64,000 nt of DNA from Polaromonas sp. (GTDB lineage: Bacteria; Pseudomonadota; Gammaproteobacteria; Burkholderiales; Burkholderiaceae_C): contig NZ_JAQSDL010000112.1 of the NCBI RefSeq assembly GCF_029945895.1, forward strand, positions 1 to 64,000, read 5' to 3'. The position numbers and the translations under genes are program-made. Position 1 is the first letter of the stretch, and every line of letters starts with the position of its first letter. The notes below the pieces were generated by a model. That model was not told where the DNA came from. It did no database searches and saw only the letters and a program-made list of their open reading frames with translations. This document shows positions 44,648-53,012 of the stretch, piece after piece.

Positions 44648-47463
44648 GCCGCCAACTCCCGATTCAATTCCTCAATCACCTTGGGCAGTTCCGCGCCAAA
44701 AAGCTGGTGCACTTTGCCCAGGCCGCCTTCGGTGTTGAAGGGGGCGTATTCGAAGTCGTCTATTTCTATGCCAAGGTTGGCGGCGATGTGGTCGCGGATC
44801 ATTTCTAGCCAGTGAATTTGCTCGGGGGTGAAGGGAATACCTGAATTCCGGCCTTCGCCGGAATGACGTGTCTGGGTGCTTTGGCTGTGTTGGGCCAGCC
44901 AGGCCTTGAAGTTGGCCTGCACGCGCTCGGGGTAAGGCACCAGTTCATTGTCCTGTTGCATGGCAAAACGCACCAGGCTGACCAGGTCGGTCAGCAGGCG
45001 GCGCTGGCTGGCGCCTTTGACTTTGTCTTTGCGGATGGCGGCGTAGGCTTGCCATAGCGCACCTTCGTCGATCAGGTGCGGCGGAGCGTGCAAGGCGTCG
45101 GCCAGGGCTTTGACGTCATCAAACTTGAGCGGCGCGCGCGTCGGCCGGTTGTACAAAATTTGTAGAGCGGTGATTTCGTCTTTGTGCTGCTGGACGAAAG
45201 CCTCAAAACTTTGCACCAGTTCTTTGGCCCGGTCCGACCCTTCGGTGAAGGTGGCCGAGATCAGGGTGTCTTTGGTGACAATGTCTATGACCTGGTCAGC
45301 CTTTTGGCGCAGCTTGAGGATGAGGTTGCGCAGGTCCGGGTTGCTGAAGGGTTTTGCTGCTTCGCGCAGTCTGCTTTCGGCCTCGGCGGGCGACATGTCT
45401 TGTGTCGCGTCTATGTTGAGTGCCTGCACAATACCGCGCGCCAGATCTTGCAGGCTTTTGCCGCCGCTGGCGTCGGCAATCTTGCCTTTGTCGGCATCGC
45501 TCAGGTCCCGGTCCAGCCGGGCCAGCCTGGCGGCCACGCTGGAAAGCACCTCGTCTTCGACATTGCCCAGGCTCACGGCCTGCAGCAGTTTGTCAAACGG
45601 CACGCCCTTTTTCTGGTCCATGGGCCGGCTGTCGGTTTTGTCGCGTTCGCACACACCCACAGCATCGACGATGACGAAGTGGTCTTTGATGACGTGCTCG
45701 CCGGGGTTGACCTGCTGCAGGTCGGTCGGGTTGCAGATGCGCACACCCCGGCCCTTCATCTGTTCAAAAAAGCTGCGGCTTTTGACGCTGCGCATGAAGA
45801 CCACAATTTCCACCGGCTTGATGTCGGTGCCGGTGGCGATCATGTCTACCGTGACGGCAATGCGTGGGTAGTAGGCCGTGCGGAAGTCTTTGATCAGTTG
45901 CTCGGGGCTGGTGCCGGTGGTTTTGTAAGTGATCTTTTGTGCAAACTCGTTGCCCCGGCCAAACTCTTCGCGCAGGATTTCAACAATCTTCTCGGCGTGG
46001 TTGTCGTCTTTGGCGAAGACCAGGGTTTTGGGCAACTCTTCGCGCTGGGGAAACAGGTCGGTCTGCCAGTTGTCGCGCAGGGTGCGCACCACAGTGCGTA
46101 TCTGGTCGGGCGTTTGCACGGCGCGGTCAAGCTCTGAGGGGTCGTATTCAAAATCTTCGTCAAGCTGCCAGGCGGTTTTGCGGCGAGTGGCTTTGTCCAG
46201 CGTTTCGAGCCAGTAGCCTTTTTCAACCCTGGAGCCTTTTTCAGTCACATCGGTCTTGATGCGATACACGTCGTAATTGACGTTGACGCCATCAGCCACG
46301 GCCTGCGTGTGGCCGTACTCCATGACCAGATTCTGGTTGAAGAAGCCAAAGGTTTGCTTGTTGGGTGTGGCCGTCAGGCCGATCAAATAAGCGTCGTAAT
46401 ACTCCAGCACCTGGCGCCACAGGTTATAGATGCTGCGGTGCGCTTCGTCGGTGACGACGATGTCAAAGGTCTCGATGGGAATGGCCGGGTTGTAACCAAG
46501 CGGCGTCGGGTCCTTGAACAGGCTTTCTGCGCCCTCGGTGCTTTCTTCGTCGGCTTCTTCGGGCAGATCACGGCCCTTGAGCATGCTGAACATGCGCTGG
46601 ATGGTGCAGATGACCACACGGGCGCTTTTGTCGAGCTGGTTGTTCTGCAGGTGCTGAACGATGTATTCCTCACCAAACTTGTAGCTGTTGTATGGCGAAG
46701 CATAGGCGTCAAACTCCTTTTTCGTCTGACGGGCCAGGTTGCCACGGTCCACCAGAAACAGCACGCGCCGCGCACCAGCAAACTTGATGAGGCGGTAGAT
46801 AAAGCTGATGCTGGTAAAGGTTTTGCCGCTGCCCGTGGCCATCTGGATCAGGGCCTTGGGTTTGTTGGCGGCCAGGCTTTTTTCAAGATTCTGGATTGCG
46901 GTGATCTGCGCGGGCCACAGGTTGTAGCTGGCACCGCCTACGCCCCATTCGGTGATGAGTTGCGGCATGTGGGCCATGCGAGCCAGAAAGGTACCCGCCT
47001 CCTCGTTGACGGCGGCAGGTATGCCGGACGCATCTGGCACAGGCGCATAGGCCAGCCACTGCACCAGCATGTCCGGGCGGAAGAAGGCGAATACGCCACG
47101 GGCACGCGGGCGCGGGTCCAGCCCATTGGTGAAGTGGGTTTCAATGCCCGTTGATTCCCAGAGGAAGGGCAAAGGTCGTTGCCATGCCGGCAAGGTGCTG
47201 GGCAAGCCTTGCGCGTAGCGGCCGGACTGAACTTCAACGCCTGAAAGGGTGGCGCCTTCCTTTTTGGCTTCAATGACGCCACAGGCCTTGCCATTGACAT
47301 ACAGAAGGTAGTCGGCAAAACCAAAACCGGGATTGAGGGGGAACTCGCGAATGGCTACGCCGACAGAAGCATGGATGTTGGCATCGGCGACATTGCAGAC
47401 GTGCCAGCCCGCTTGCTGTAGCAACGCGTCGATTCCGACTCTGGCTTTCGCTTCTGGTGTCAT
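44644..47463 (-). CDS. hsdR: Type I restriction endonuclease subunit HsdR
   Basis: A 939-residue motor nuclease. The N-terminal PD-(D/E)xK site is Asp51 with EAKK (65-68). The helicase core has Walker A ATGSGKTF, Walker B DEAHRS and a later GTDIKPVEIVVFMRSVKSRSFFEQMKGRG motif VI region. It translocates DNA and cuts at a distance when the site is unmethylated. It overlaps hsdS by four bases. An in-frame palindromic repeat near residue 867 inserts RHSGEGRNSGI before the C-terminal domain. The start at 47463 follows a strong GGGGAGGGGG site. Confidence 0.95.
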   Translation of the reverse strand: MTPEAKARVGIDALLQQAGWHVCNVADANIHASVGVAIREFPLNPGFGFADYLLYVNGKACGVIEAKKEGATLSGVEVQSGRYAQGLPSTLPAWQRPLPFLWESTGIETHFTNGLDPRPRARGVFAFFRPDMLVQWLAYAPVPDASGIPAAVNEEAGTFLARMAHMPQLITEWGVGGASYNLWPAQITAIQNLEKSLAANKPKALIQMATGSGKTFTSISFIYRLIKFAGARRVLFLVDRGNLARQTKKEFDAYASPYNSYKFGEEYIVQHLQNNQLDKSARVVICTIQRMFSMLKGRDLPEEADEESTEGAESLFKDPTPLGYNPAIPIETFDIVVTDEAHRSIYNLWRQVLEYYDAYLIGLTATPNKQTFGFFNQNLVMEYGHTQAVADGVNVNYDVYRIKTDVTEKGSRVEKGYWLETLDKATRRKTAWQLDEDFEYDPSELDRAVQTPDQIRTVVRTLRDNWQTDLFPQREELPKTLVFAKDDNHAEKIVEILREEFGRGNEFAQKITYKTTGTSPEQLIKDFRTAYYPRIAVTVDMIATGTDIKPVEIVVFMRSVKSRSFFEQMKGRGVRICNPTDLQQVNPGEHVIKDHFVIVDAVGVCERDKTDSRPMDQKKGVPFDKLLQAVSLGNVEDEVLSSVAARLARLDRDLSDADKGKIADASGGKSLQDLARGIVQALNIDATQDMSPAEAESRLREAAKPFSNPDLRNLILKLRQKADQVIDIVTKDTLISATFTEGSDRAKELVQSFEAFVQQHKDEITALQILYNRPTRAPLKFDDVKALADALHAPPHLIDEGALWQAYAAIRKDKVKGASQRRLLTDLVSLVRFAMQQDNELVPYPERVQANFKAWLAQHSQSTQTRHSGEGRNSGIPFTPEQIHWLEMIRDHIAANLGIEIDDFEYAPFNTEGGLGKVHQLFGAELPKVIEELNRELAA
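44835..44868. repeat. Palindromic repeat (second family) inside hsdR
   Basis: ATTCCGGC (44845-44852) and GCCGGAAT (44857-44864) with a CTTC loop form a dispersed ATTCCGG...CCGGAAT element common in proteobacterial spacers. Here it is in frame and encodes HSGEGRNSGI. Confidence 0.75.
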
Positions 47464-47520
47464 GCCCCCTCCCCTTGCCTGTGATTCTAGGGCTAGCGCC
47501 CTCTGCGTTAGAAATATGAG

Positions 47521-47580
47521 ACAAATTGGCGTCTAGCCCCTACCGGACGGGCGCGAACAGCTACGCTATTGATAGCGAAC
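47521..47580 (+). repeat. Dispersed ~55-bp repeat, copy 12
   Basis: AAATTGGCGTCTAGCCCCTACCGG, then GCGCGAACAGCTACGCTATTGATAGC. It marks the left border of the defence locus, upstream of hsdR. Confidence 0.75.
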
Positions 47581-47606
47581 CACGCATGAGCGCGGTGTCA
47601 ATACGC

Positions 47607-48236
47607 TCACTTCAACGCCACCCTAAACCCCCGCGCCACCGCAGGCCGAGCCATCATCGCCCGATACCACCGCAACACATGCGGAAACTCCGCCAGATCC
47701 ACCTTGTGTTTCTCATGCCGCCAAGCCCAGCCGACGATGGCTAAGTCGGCTATGGATATTTCTTCCCCCGCAAAGAAGGCGTGGTCAGCCAGCCGGCGGT
47801 CCATCACGCCGTAGAGGCGGCGGGTCTCGGCCAGGTAGCGTTCTGCGCCGTAGCGTTTGTCGGCCTCGTTGGTCAGACCCAGAAAGTGGTGCGCCTGACC
47901 CGGCATGGGGCCGAAGCCCCCCATTTGAAACATCAGCCACTCCATGACGGCGACGCGGCCGCGGGGGTCTTTGGGTAAAAACTTGCCGGTTTTTTCAGCC
48001 AGGTAGATCAGGATGGCGCCGGACTCGAAGACGCTGATGGGCTGGCCACCGGGGCCGTCAGGGTCCACGATGGCGGGGATGCGGTTGTTGGGGCTGATCT
48101 TTAGAAACGCCGGGTCAAACTGCTCGCCCTTGCCGATGTCGATGACATGCACGTCGTAGGGCAGGCCCATTTCTTCGAGGGCGACGCTGATCTTGCGGCC
48201 GTTGGGTGTGTCGAAGGCGTAGAGCTGGATGGTCAT
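47607..48236 (-). CDS. Glutathione S-transferase family protein (YghU/YfcG-like)
   Basis: A 209-residue GST: N-terminal thioredoxin-like domain (TPNGRKISVALEEMGLPYD; ISPNNRIPAIVDPDG; FESGAILIYLAEKTG) and helical C-terminal domain with ISIADLAIVGWAWR. The TPNG motif with Asn near the GSH thiol is characteristic of the nu-class group, which acts as disulfide-bond reductase. The physiological substrate is unknown. Confidence 0.9.
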   Translation of the reverse strand: MTIQLYAFDTPNGRKISVALEEMGLPYDVHVIDIGKGEQFDPAFLKISPNNRIPAIVDPDGPGGQPISVFESGAILIYLAEKTGKFLPKDPRGRVAVMEWLMFQMGGFGPMPGQAHHFLGLTNEADKRYGAERYLAETRRLYGVMDRRLADHAFFAGEEISIADLAIVGWAWRHEKHKVDLAEFPHVLRWYRAMMARPAVARGFRVALK

Positions 48237-48283
48237 GGGGTTTGTCTGATGTTGGGGTCGGGTGGGGTCCAGTCTGCCACAGG

Positions 48284-48309
48284 CCCTTCGACAAGCTCAG
48301 GGCGAACGG
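48284..48309 (+). repeat. Dispersed repeat with CTTCGACAAGCTCAGGGC core
   Basis: This ~26-bp sequence is one of the most widespread intergenic repeats in proteobacteria. A diverged copy occurs near 26583-26602. It lies just upstream of the osmoprotectant transporter gene. Confidence 0.7.
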
Positions 48310-48353
48310 TATTGAGGTTGCCAGTCCTGCGCTGTGGAAGACACAATAGGCCC

Positions 48354-49898
48354 ATGACAAGCCGCCTCCCCGCCTTTGCCGCCCGCTGTCTTGCCGCGTT
48401 GCTGGCCGTTGCCAGTGGCCTCGCTTTCACCGCGCCCTCCTCCAACGACACGCTGCGCATCGGCTCCAAGCGTTTCACCGAGTCTTACATCCTGGCGCAG
48501 GTGCTGGCGCAGACGGCTGCGCCGCACACGCCCACGCCGCCTTCGGTGCTGCAGGGCCTGGGCAACACCGCCATTGTTTATGAGGCGCTGCGCTCGGGCA
48601 GCATCGACCTGTACCCGGAGTACGTGGGCACCATCAGCCAGGAGATCCTCAAGGGTGATGCGTCCATGAGCACGCAGGCCATGAACACCGCGCTGGCGCC
48701 GCTGGGCCTGGGGGTGGCGGTGCCGCTGGGGTTTAACGACGGTTACGCGCTGGCCATGCTTGAAGACACGGCGCAGCGGCTGGGCATCACGTCATTGAGT
48801 GATCTGGCCCAACACCCGGAGTTGAAGCTGGGCCTGTCGAACGAGTTCATTGGCCGCGCGGACGGCTGGCGCGGGCTGGCGCAGCGTTATGGCGCGCCGC
48901 AAGCCCCGGTGGCGCTGGACCACGGGCTGGCTTATGACGCGATAACGCAAAAACAGGTGGACGTGATCGACATCTACACCACAGACGCAAAAATCGGCCA
49001 CCTGGGCCTGCGCGTGCTGAAGGACGACAAGGCCTACTTTCCGCGTTATGACGCGGTGCTGCTGTACCGGCTGGATGTGCCGCAGCGTTTTCCCAAAGCC
49101 TGGGCCGCGCTGCAGAAGGTGGCCGGCAGCATTGATGAAAACGCGATGATTGCCATGAACGCACGGGCCGAGTTGCAGGGCGTGGCCTTTGATGTGATTG
49201 CCCGCGACCATTTGGCAGCCAAGGGTGGCGCACCCGTGGCAACCAGCGCAACACAAGACCCGAGTAAGCGCGGCTTTTGGGCCAAACTCTTCGGCCCGGA
49301 TCTGGCGCGGCTGACACGCCAGCACCTGGCGCTGACCTTCATCTCGGTTGGGCTGGCGGCGCTGATCGGCATTCCGCTGGCGGTGTGGGTGTTTCCGCAC
49401 CCACGCCTGCGCGCCGTGGTGCTGGGCGCCACCGGGCTGATGCAGACCGTGCCTTCGCTGGCGCTGCTGGCCATGCTGATCTCATTGATGGGTGTGATCG
49501 GCACCGTGCCGGCGCTGATTGCGCTGATGCTTTATGCGCTGCTGCCCATCATGCGCAACACGGTGGCGGGCCTGGGCGAGGTCTCGGGCGGCCTGCGGCT
49601 GGCCGGGCAGGCGCTGGGCATGACGGCCGGCCAGCGCATGCGCCACATCGAGCTGCCGCTGGCGCTGCCGACGATTCTGGCCGGGCTGCGCACCGCGACT
49701 TCGATTGCGATTGGCACGGCGACGATTGCCGCCTTCATCGGTGCGGGCGGGTACGGCGAGCGCATCGTCACGGGGCTGGCGCTGAACGACGGCCAGTTGC
49801 TGCTGGCCGGCGCCCTGCCCGCTACGTTGCTGGCGCTGCTGAGTGAAGCGCTGTTTGAGGCGGTGGACTGGCTGCTGCGGCACCGGCGCATGCGCTGA
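48354..49898 (+). CDS. Fused glycine betaine/choline ABC transporter receptor-permease (OpuC-OpuB type)
   Basis: The 514-residue protein begins with a signal-like segment and a substrate-binding domain (about 28-295; LRIGSKRFTESYILAQVLAQ, GSIDLYPEYVGTI). It continues into a permease domain (about 320-510) with the ABC permease loop MRHIELPLALPTILAGLRTATSIAIGT. Such fusions import glycine betaine, choline or related osmoprotectants. The ATPase gene is not adjacent: the downstream neighbour is convergent. The order receptor-then-permease is the reverse of many Gram-positive fusions. Confidence 0.9.
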   Translation: MTSRLPAFAARCLAALLAVASGLAFTAPSSNDTLRIGSKRFTESYILAQVLAQTAAPHTPTPPSVLQGLGNTAIVYEALRSGSIDLYPEYVGTISQEILKGDASMSTQAMNTALAPLGLGVAVPLGFNDGYALAMLEDTAQRLGITSLSDLAQHPELKLGLSNEFIGRADGWRGLAQRYGAPQAPVALDHGLAYDAITQKQVDVIDIYTTDAKIGHLGLRVLKDDKAYFPRYDAVLLYRLDVPQRFPKAWAALQKVAGSIDENAMIAMNARAELQGVAFDVIARDHLAAKGGAPVATSATQDPSKRGFWAKLFGPDLARLTRQHLALTFISVGLAALIGIPLAVWVFPHPRLRAVVLGATGLMQTVPSLALLAMLISLMGVIGTVPALIALMLYALLPIMRNTVAGLGEVSGGLRLAGQALGMTAGQRMRHIELPLALPTILAGLRTATSIAIGTATIAAFIGAGGYGERIVTGLALNDGQLLLAGALPATLLALLSEALFEAVDWLLRHRRMR

Positions 49899-49949
49899 CG
49901 ACGGGCGTGTGCGCAGAAGTTGCCCGCCCCGTTCCTGGCAATTCTTGTA

Positions 49950-50010
49950 GTCAAATTGGCCGCCAGCCCTTGCTGGCTGTGCGCTGCCAGCTATCAAAAG
50001 TGTAGTAAGT
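49950..50010 (+). repeat. Dispersed ~55-bp repeat, copy 13
   Basis: AAATTGGCCGCCAGCCCTTGCTGG, then GCGCTGCCAGCTATCAAAA. Between convergent genes. Confidence 0.8.
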
Positions 50011-50093
50011 CCGTCGCGCTGTGATCGCGCATTGGGCGGCCCGGGCGGCGGCTCATCTCGCCAGCGGCCTCGGGCTCGCCTTCGGCCGCTGTG

Positions 50094-51380
50094 TCAGTTG
50101 CCGCGCATGGTGCTTGGCAGCCAGAGTGCAATCTGGGGCCAGATCATCACCATGGCCATCACCAGAATCATCAGCAGCACATAGGGCGCGGCACCGCGCA
50201 CGATGGGCCCCATCGGCGACTTGGTGATGGCCTTGATGGTGAACAGGTTCATGCCCACCGGCGGTGTGATCTGCGCCAGCTCCAGGTTGATGACCAGCAG
50301 CACGCCGTACCAGATCGGGTTGATGTGCAGTTGCAGCATCACCGGCATGATGACCGGCGTGGTGATCAGGATGATGGAGATCGACTCAAGGAACATGCCG
50401 AGCACAAAGATCAGCGCCATCATCACGATCAGGAAGCCGGTCACGCCGATGTCGGCCGCAATGACGGTCTGCACCACCTGCTGGGGAATGCGCAGCTTGG
50501 TCAGCACATGGCCAAACACCGCGGCGCCGGCAAGAATCATGAACAGCATGGCCGAGACGCGGCAGGCGTCCAGTGCAGACTCCCAGATGCCGCGCCAGCC
50601 GACGGTGCGGTAGATGACCACCGCCACAAACAGCGCCAGCCAGGCGCCAGCCGCCGCCGCTTCGGTGGCGGTGAACAGGCCCGCGTACATGCCGCCCAGC
50701 ACAAACACCGGCAGCGACAAGGCCCACAGTGACTTGCGGATGGCAACCAGCGCCTCGGGCAGCGTGGCCCGCTTCTCGCGTTTGATGTGCCGGTGCGTGA
50801 CCGCCGTGCTGACCATGCTCCAGGCCACAAACACGCCGGCCATCAGCAGGCCCGGCAGGATGCCGGCCATGAACAGCCCGCCGATGGAGGTGTCGGTGGT
50901 CACGCCGTAAAGCACCATGGGGCCGGACGGCGGGATCAGGATGCCCAGCGTGCCACCGGCAGCCACCAGGCCATAGGCGGCCTTGGGCTCGTAGCCGTAA
51001 CGGATCATCTGCGGAATCGCCACCGCACCAATCGTCAGCGCCGTGGCCACGCTGGAGCCCGAGATGGCCGCAAAAATCGTGCAGGCCAGGATGGTCGCGA
51101 TGCCCAGGCCGCCGGGCAGGTGCCGCGTCAGCGTGTAGGCGGTGTTGTACAGGTCGTCAACGATGCGCCCGCGGATCATGATCTGCGCCATGAAGGCAAA
51201 CAGCGGAATGGCCACCAGCAGGTAGCGGTTGATCTCGCCGAAGATGACTTCGGTGACCGAACCCAACTCGCCCTGGGTGGCCAGCAACAGGCCCCCGCCG
51301 AACAGCGCCAGCCCGGCAAAAATGGGCAGGCCGGTGAACAGCAGCAGCAACAGGCCAAGGAAGATCAGCGCAATGGTCAT
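50094..51380 (-). CDS. dctM: TRAP transporter large permease DctM
   Basis: A 428-residue membrane protein with 11-12 hydrophobic segments and DctM motifs ([49 protein letters not shown]). It moves a carboxylate with sodium or protons. It overlaps dctQ by four bases and works with the dctP receptor. The nearby CoA-transferase and lyase genes suggest the transported acid is activated and cleaved in the cell. Confidence 0.93.
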   Translation of the reverse strand: MTIALIFLGLLLLLFTGLPIFAGLALFGGGLLLATQGELGSVTEVIFGEINRYLLVAIPLFAFMAQIMIRGRIVDDLYNTAYTLTRHLPGGLGIATILACTIFAAISGSSVATALTIGAVAIPQMIRYGYEPKAAYGLVAAGGTLGILIPPSGPMVLYGVTTDTSIGGLFMAGILPGLLMAGVFVAWSMVSTAVTHRHIKREKRATLPEALVAIRKSLWALSLPVFVLGGMYAGLFTATEAAAAGAWLALFVAVVIYRTVGWRGIWESALDACRVSAMLFMILAGAAVFGHVLTKLRIPQQVVQTVIAADIGVTGFLIVMMALIFVLGMFLESISIILITTPVIMPVMLQLHINPIWYGVLLVINLELAQITPPVGMNLFTIKAITKSPMGPIVRGAAPYVLLMILVMAMVMIWPQIALWLPSTMRGN

Positions 51381-51940
51381 GGGGCCTCCCCGCCGGTGGC
51401 GTGGTCAGCCGACTCTGCCGGCACGCCGGCAAGCGCGCGCCAGAAGACCTCCAGCGCCGCCAGCGCCAGCAGCGCGCCGCCCACGGGCATCAGCAGCATC
51501 AGTATCCAGGTGGGCCACTCGAGCGAGCCCTCGGTCAGCAGGCCGAGCTTGTGCGCCAGCATGGCCGTGCCAGCGCCGTTGACGATCAGCACGCCGGCGA
51601 TCACCATGGTCGCCAGCCCGGCCCAGCCTTGCGCCCAAAGGCGCGCGGCGGGTGACAGGCGTTCGACCAGCAGGTCCACACCGATGTGCTCGCCGCTGCG
51701 CAGGGTCTGCGCTGCGGCCAGCATGACGATGGCCACGAGATTGAACCCGACCAGGTCATCAACCCAGATCGGCGCCGCGTTGAAGACGTAGCGCATGATC
51801 ACCGCCCAGCCGATCAGGGCAAGCGACACCAGCAGCGCGATGGCGGCCAGCGCCATGGCGGCGCCGCACAGCACCGACACCACGCGGCTCAGCCCGCGCA
51901 GCGCCGCCCCTTGCGGAGCGGCGGAGGTATTGCGTTGCAT
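51377..51940 (-). CDS. dctQ: TRAP transporter small permease DctQ
   Basis: A 187-residue protein with four hydrophobic segments and the DctQ pattern WAVIMRYVFNAAPIWVDDLVGFNLV and GEHIGVDLLVERL. It couples the receptor to DctM. Four-base overlap with dctM; 19 bp from the dctP stop. Confidence 0.92.
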   Translation of the reverse strand: MQRNTSAAPQGAALRGLSRVVSVLCGAAMALAAIALLVSLALIGWAVIMRYVFNAAPIWVDDLVGFNLVAIVMLAAAQTLRSGEHIGVDLLVERLSPAARLWAQGWAGLATMVIAGVLIVNGAGTAMLAHKLGLLTEGSLEWPTWILMLLMPVGGALLALAALEVFWRALAGVPAESADHATGGEAP

Positions 51941-51959
51941 CAGGTATGCAGTCCGCGGT

Positions 51960-52976
51960 TCAAAGCCGGTCTATCAGTTCCAGCAGCTTGACGCCGTCGG
52001 GCGCGGTGGCGGCGAGGAACTCTTTCTTGACGGCTGGCTGCATGGCATCGGCCATGACTTTTTCCTGCGCCTTGGTCAGGGCCACGGTTTTCATGCCATT
52101 GTCATTGAGCACCTTGACGTCTGCCGCAGGCACGCCGTCAGTGGTGAGGATGGACCGCTGCACGGCCTTGTCGGCGGACTTCTGCACAGCCGCACGCACA
52201 TCGGGCGGCAGGCCGTTCCACCAGGCCGGGTTCACCACCAGGTTGTCATAGGCCAGGATGATGTTGGAGGCCACGCCGAATTTCTGCACTTCGTAGAACT
52301 TGCGGCTGTGCGCGGCCTTGACGCCGGTGAACCCCGCATCGAGCACGCCGGTCTGCAATGCCTGGTAAACCTCGGAGCCGGGCATGGCTGACGGTCCGGC
52401 GCCCATGGCGGCCAGGCCGCTGTCGAACAGCTTGTTCAGCCCGCGAATCTTCAGGCCCGAAAAGTCCGCAGGAGTAACCAGCGGCTTGCTGTTGGAGGTG
52501 AAGATGCCGTCGTTGGTGTCCACGATCCACGCGATGTTTTTCACGCCTTTGGCTTCCATCTTGGCGTCGAGCAGCCTGGATGCCTCGGAGCCGATGAAAG
52601 CCTTCTGCTTGGCCACCGAGGTCATCAGGTAGGGAATGATGGTGACGCTCATCTCGGGGATGGTGCCGCCCCACTGGAAGCTCAGCATGGCCGCCGCCTC
52701 AATCTTGCCGCTGGCGACGGCGGGGTGATTCTGGTTGGGCTTGAAAAGCTGCGCGGCGCCGAAGATCTGAACTTCGACACGGCCGTTGGTGGCCTGCTTC
52801 ACGTCCTTGGCGAATTGCTCCAGGTTCAAAGCCGTATGGTGCGTGGGCGGGAACTGGTGGCTGATGCGCATGGTGAAGTCTGCGGCCAGCGCAGGGCCAG
52901 CCAGGCCAAGCGCGGCCACGGCCGCAACCAGGGTGCGGCGAGTCAGTCGCAGGGAAGAAGTGTGGCGAGGGGTCAT
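51960..52976 (-). CDS. dctP: TRAP transporter substrate-binding protein DctP
   Basis: A 338-residue periplasmic receptor with a Tat-like N-terminus (LRLTRRTLVAAVAALGLAGPALA) and the DctP fold (FTMRISHQFPPTHHTALNLEQFAKDV). The conserved Arg of the ligand site is in the GLKIRGLNKLFDSG region. The ligand is unknown. It is first in the dctPQM set and lies downstream of the CaiB-type gene on the same strand. Confidence 0.92.
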   Translation of the reverse strand: MTPRHTSSLRLTRRTLVAAVAALGLAGPALAADFTMRISHQFPPTHHTALNLEQFAKDVKQATNGRVEVQIFGAAQLFKPNQNHPAVASGKIEAAAMLSFQWGGTIPEMSVTIIPYLMTSVAKQKAFIGSEASRLLDAKMEAKGVKNIAWIVDTNDGIFTSNSKPLVTPADFSGLKIRGLNKLFDSGLAAMGAGPSAMPGSEVYQALQTGVLDAGFTGVKAAHSRKFYEVQKFGVASNIILAYDNLVVNPAWWNGLPPDVRAAVQKSADKAVQRSILTTDGVPAADVKVLNDNGMKTVALTKAQEKVMADAMQPAVKKEFLAATAPDGVKLLELIDRL

Positions 52977-53012
52977 GTTTTTTGTCTCCGGTGGTTATAA
53001 AAAATTGGCTTG

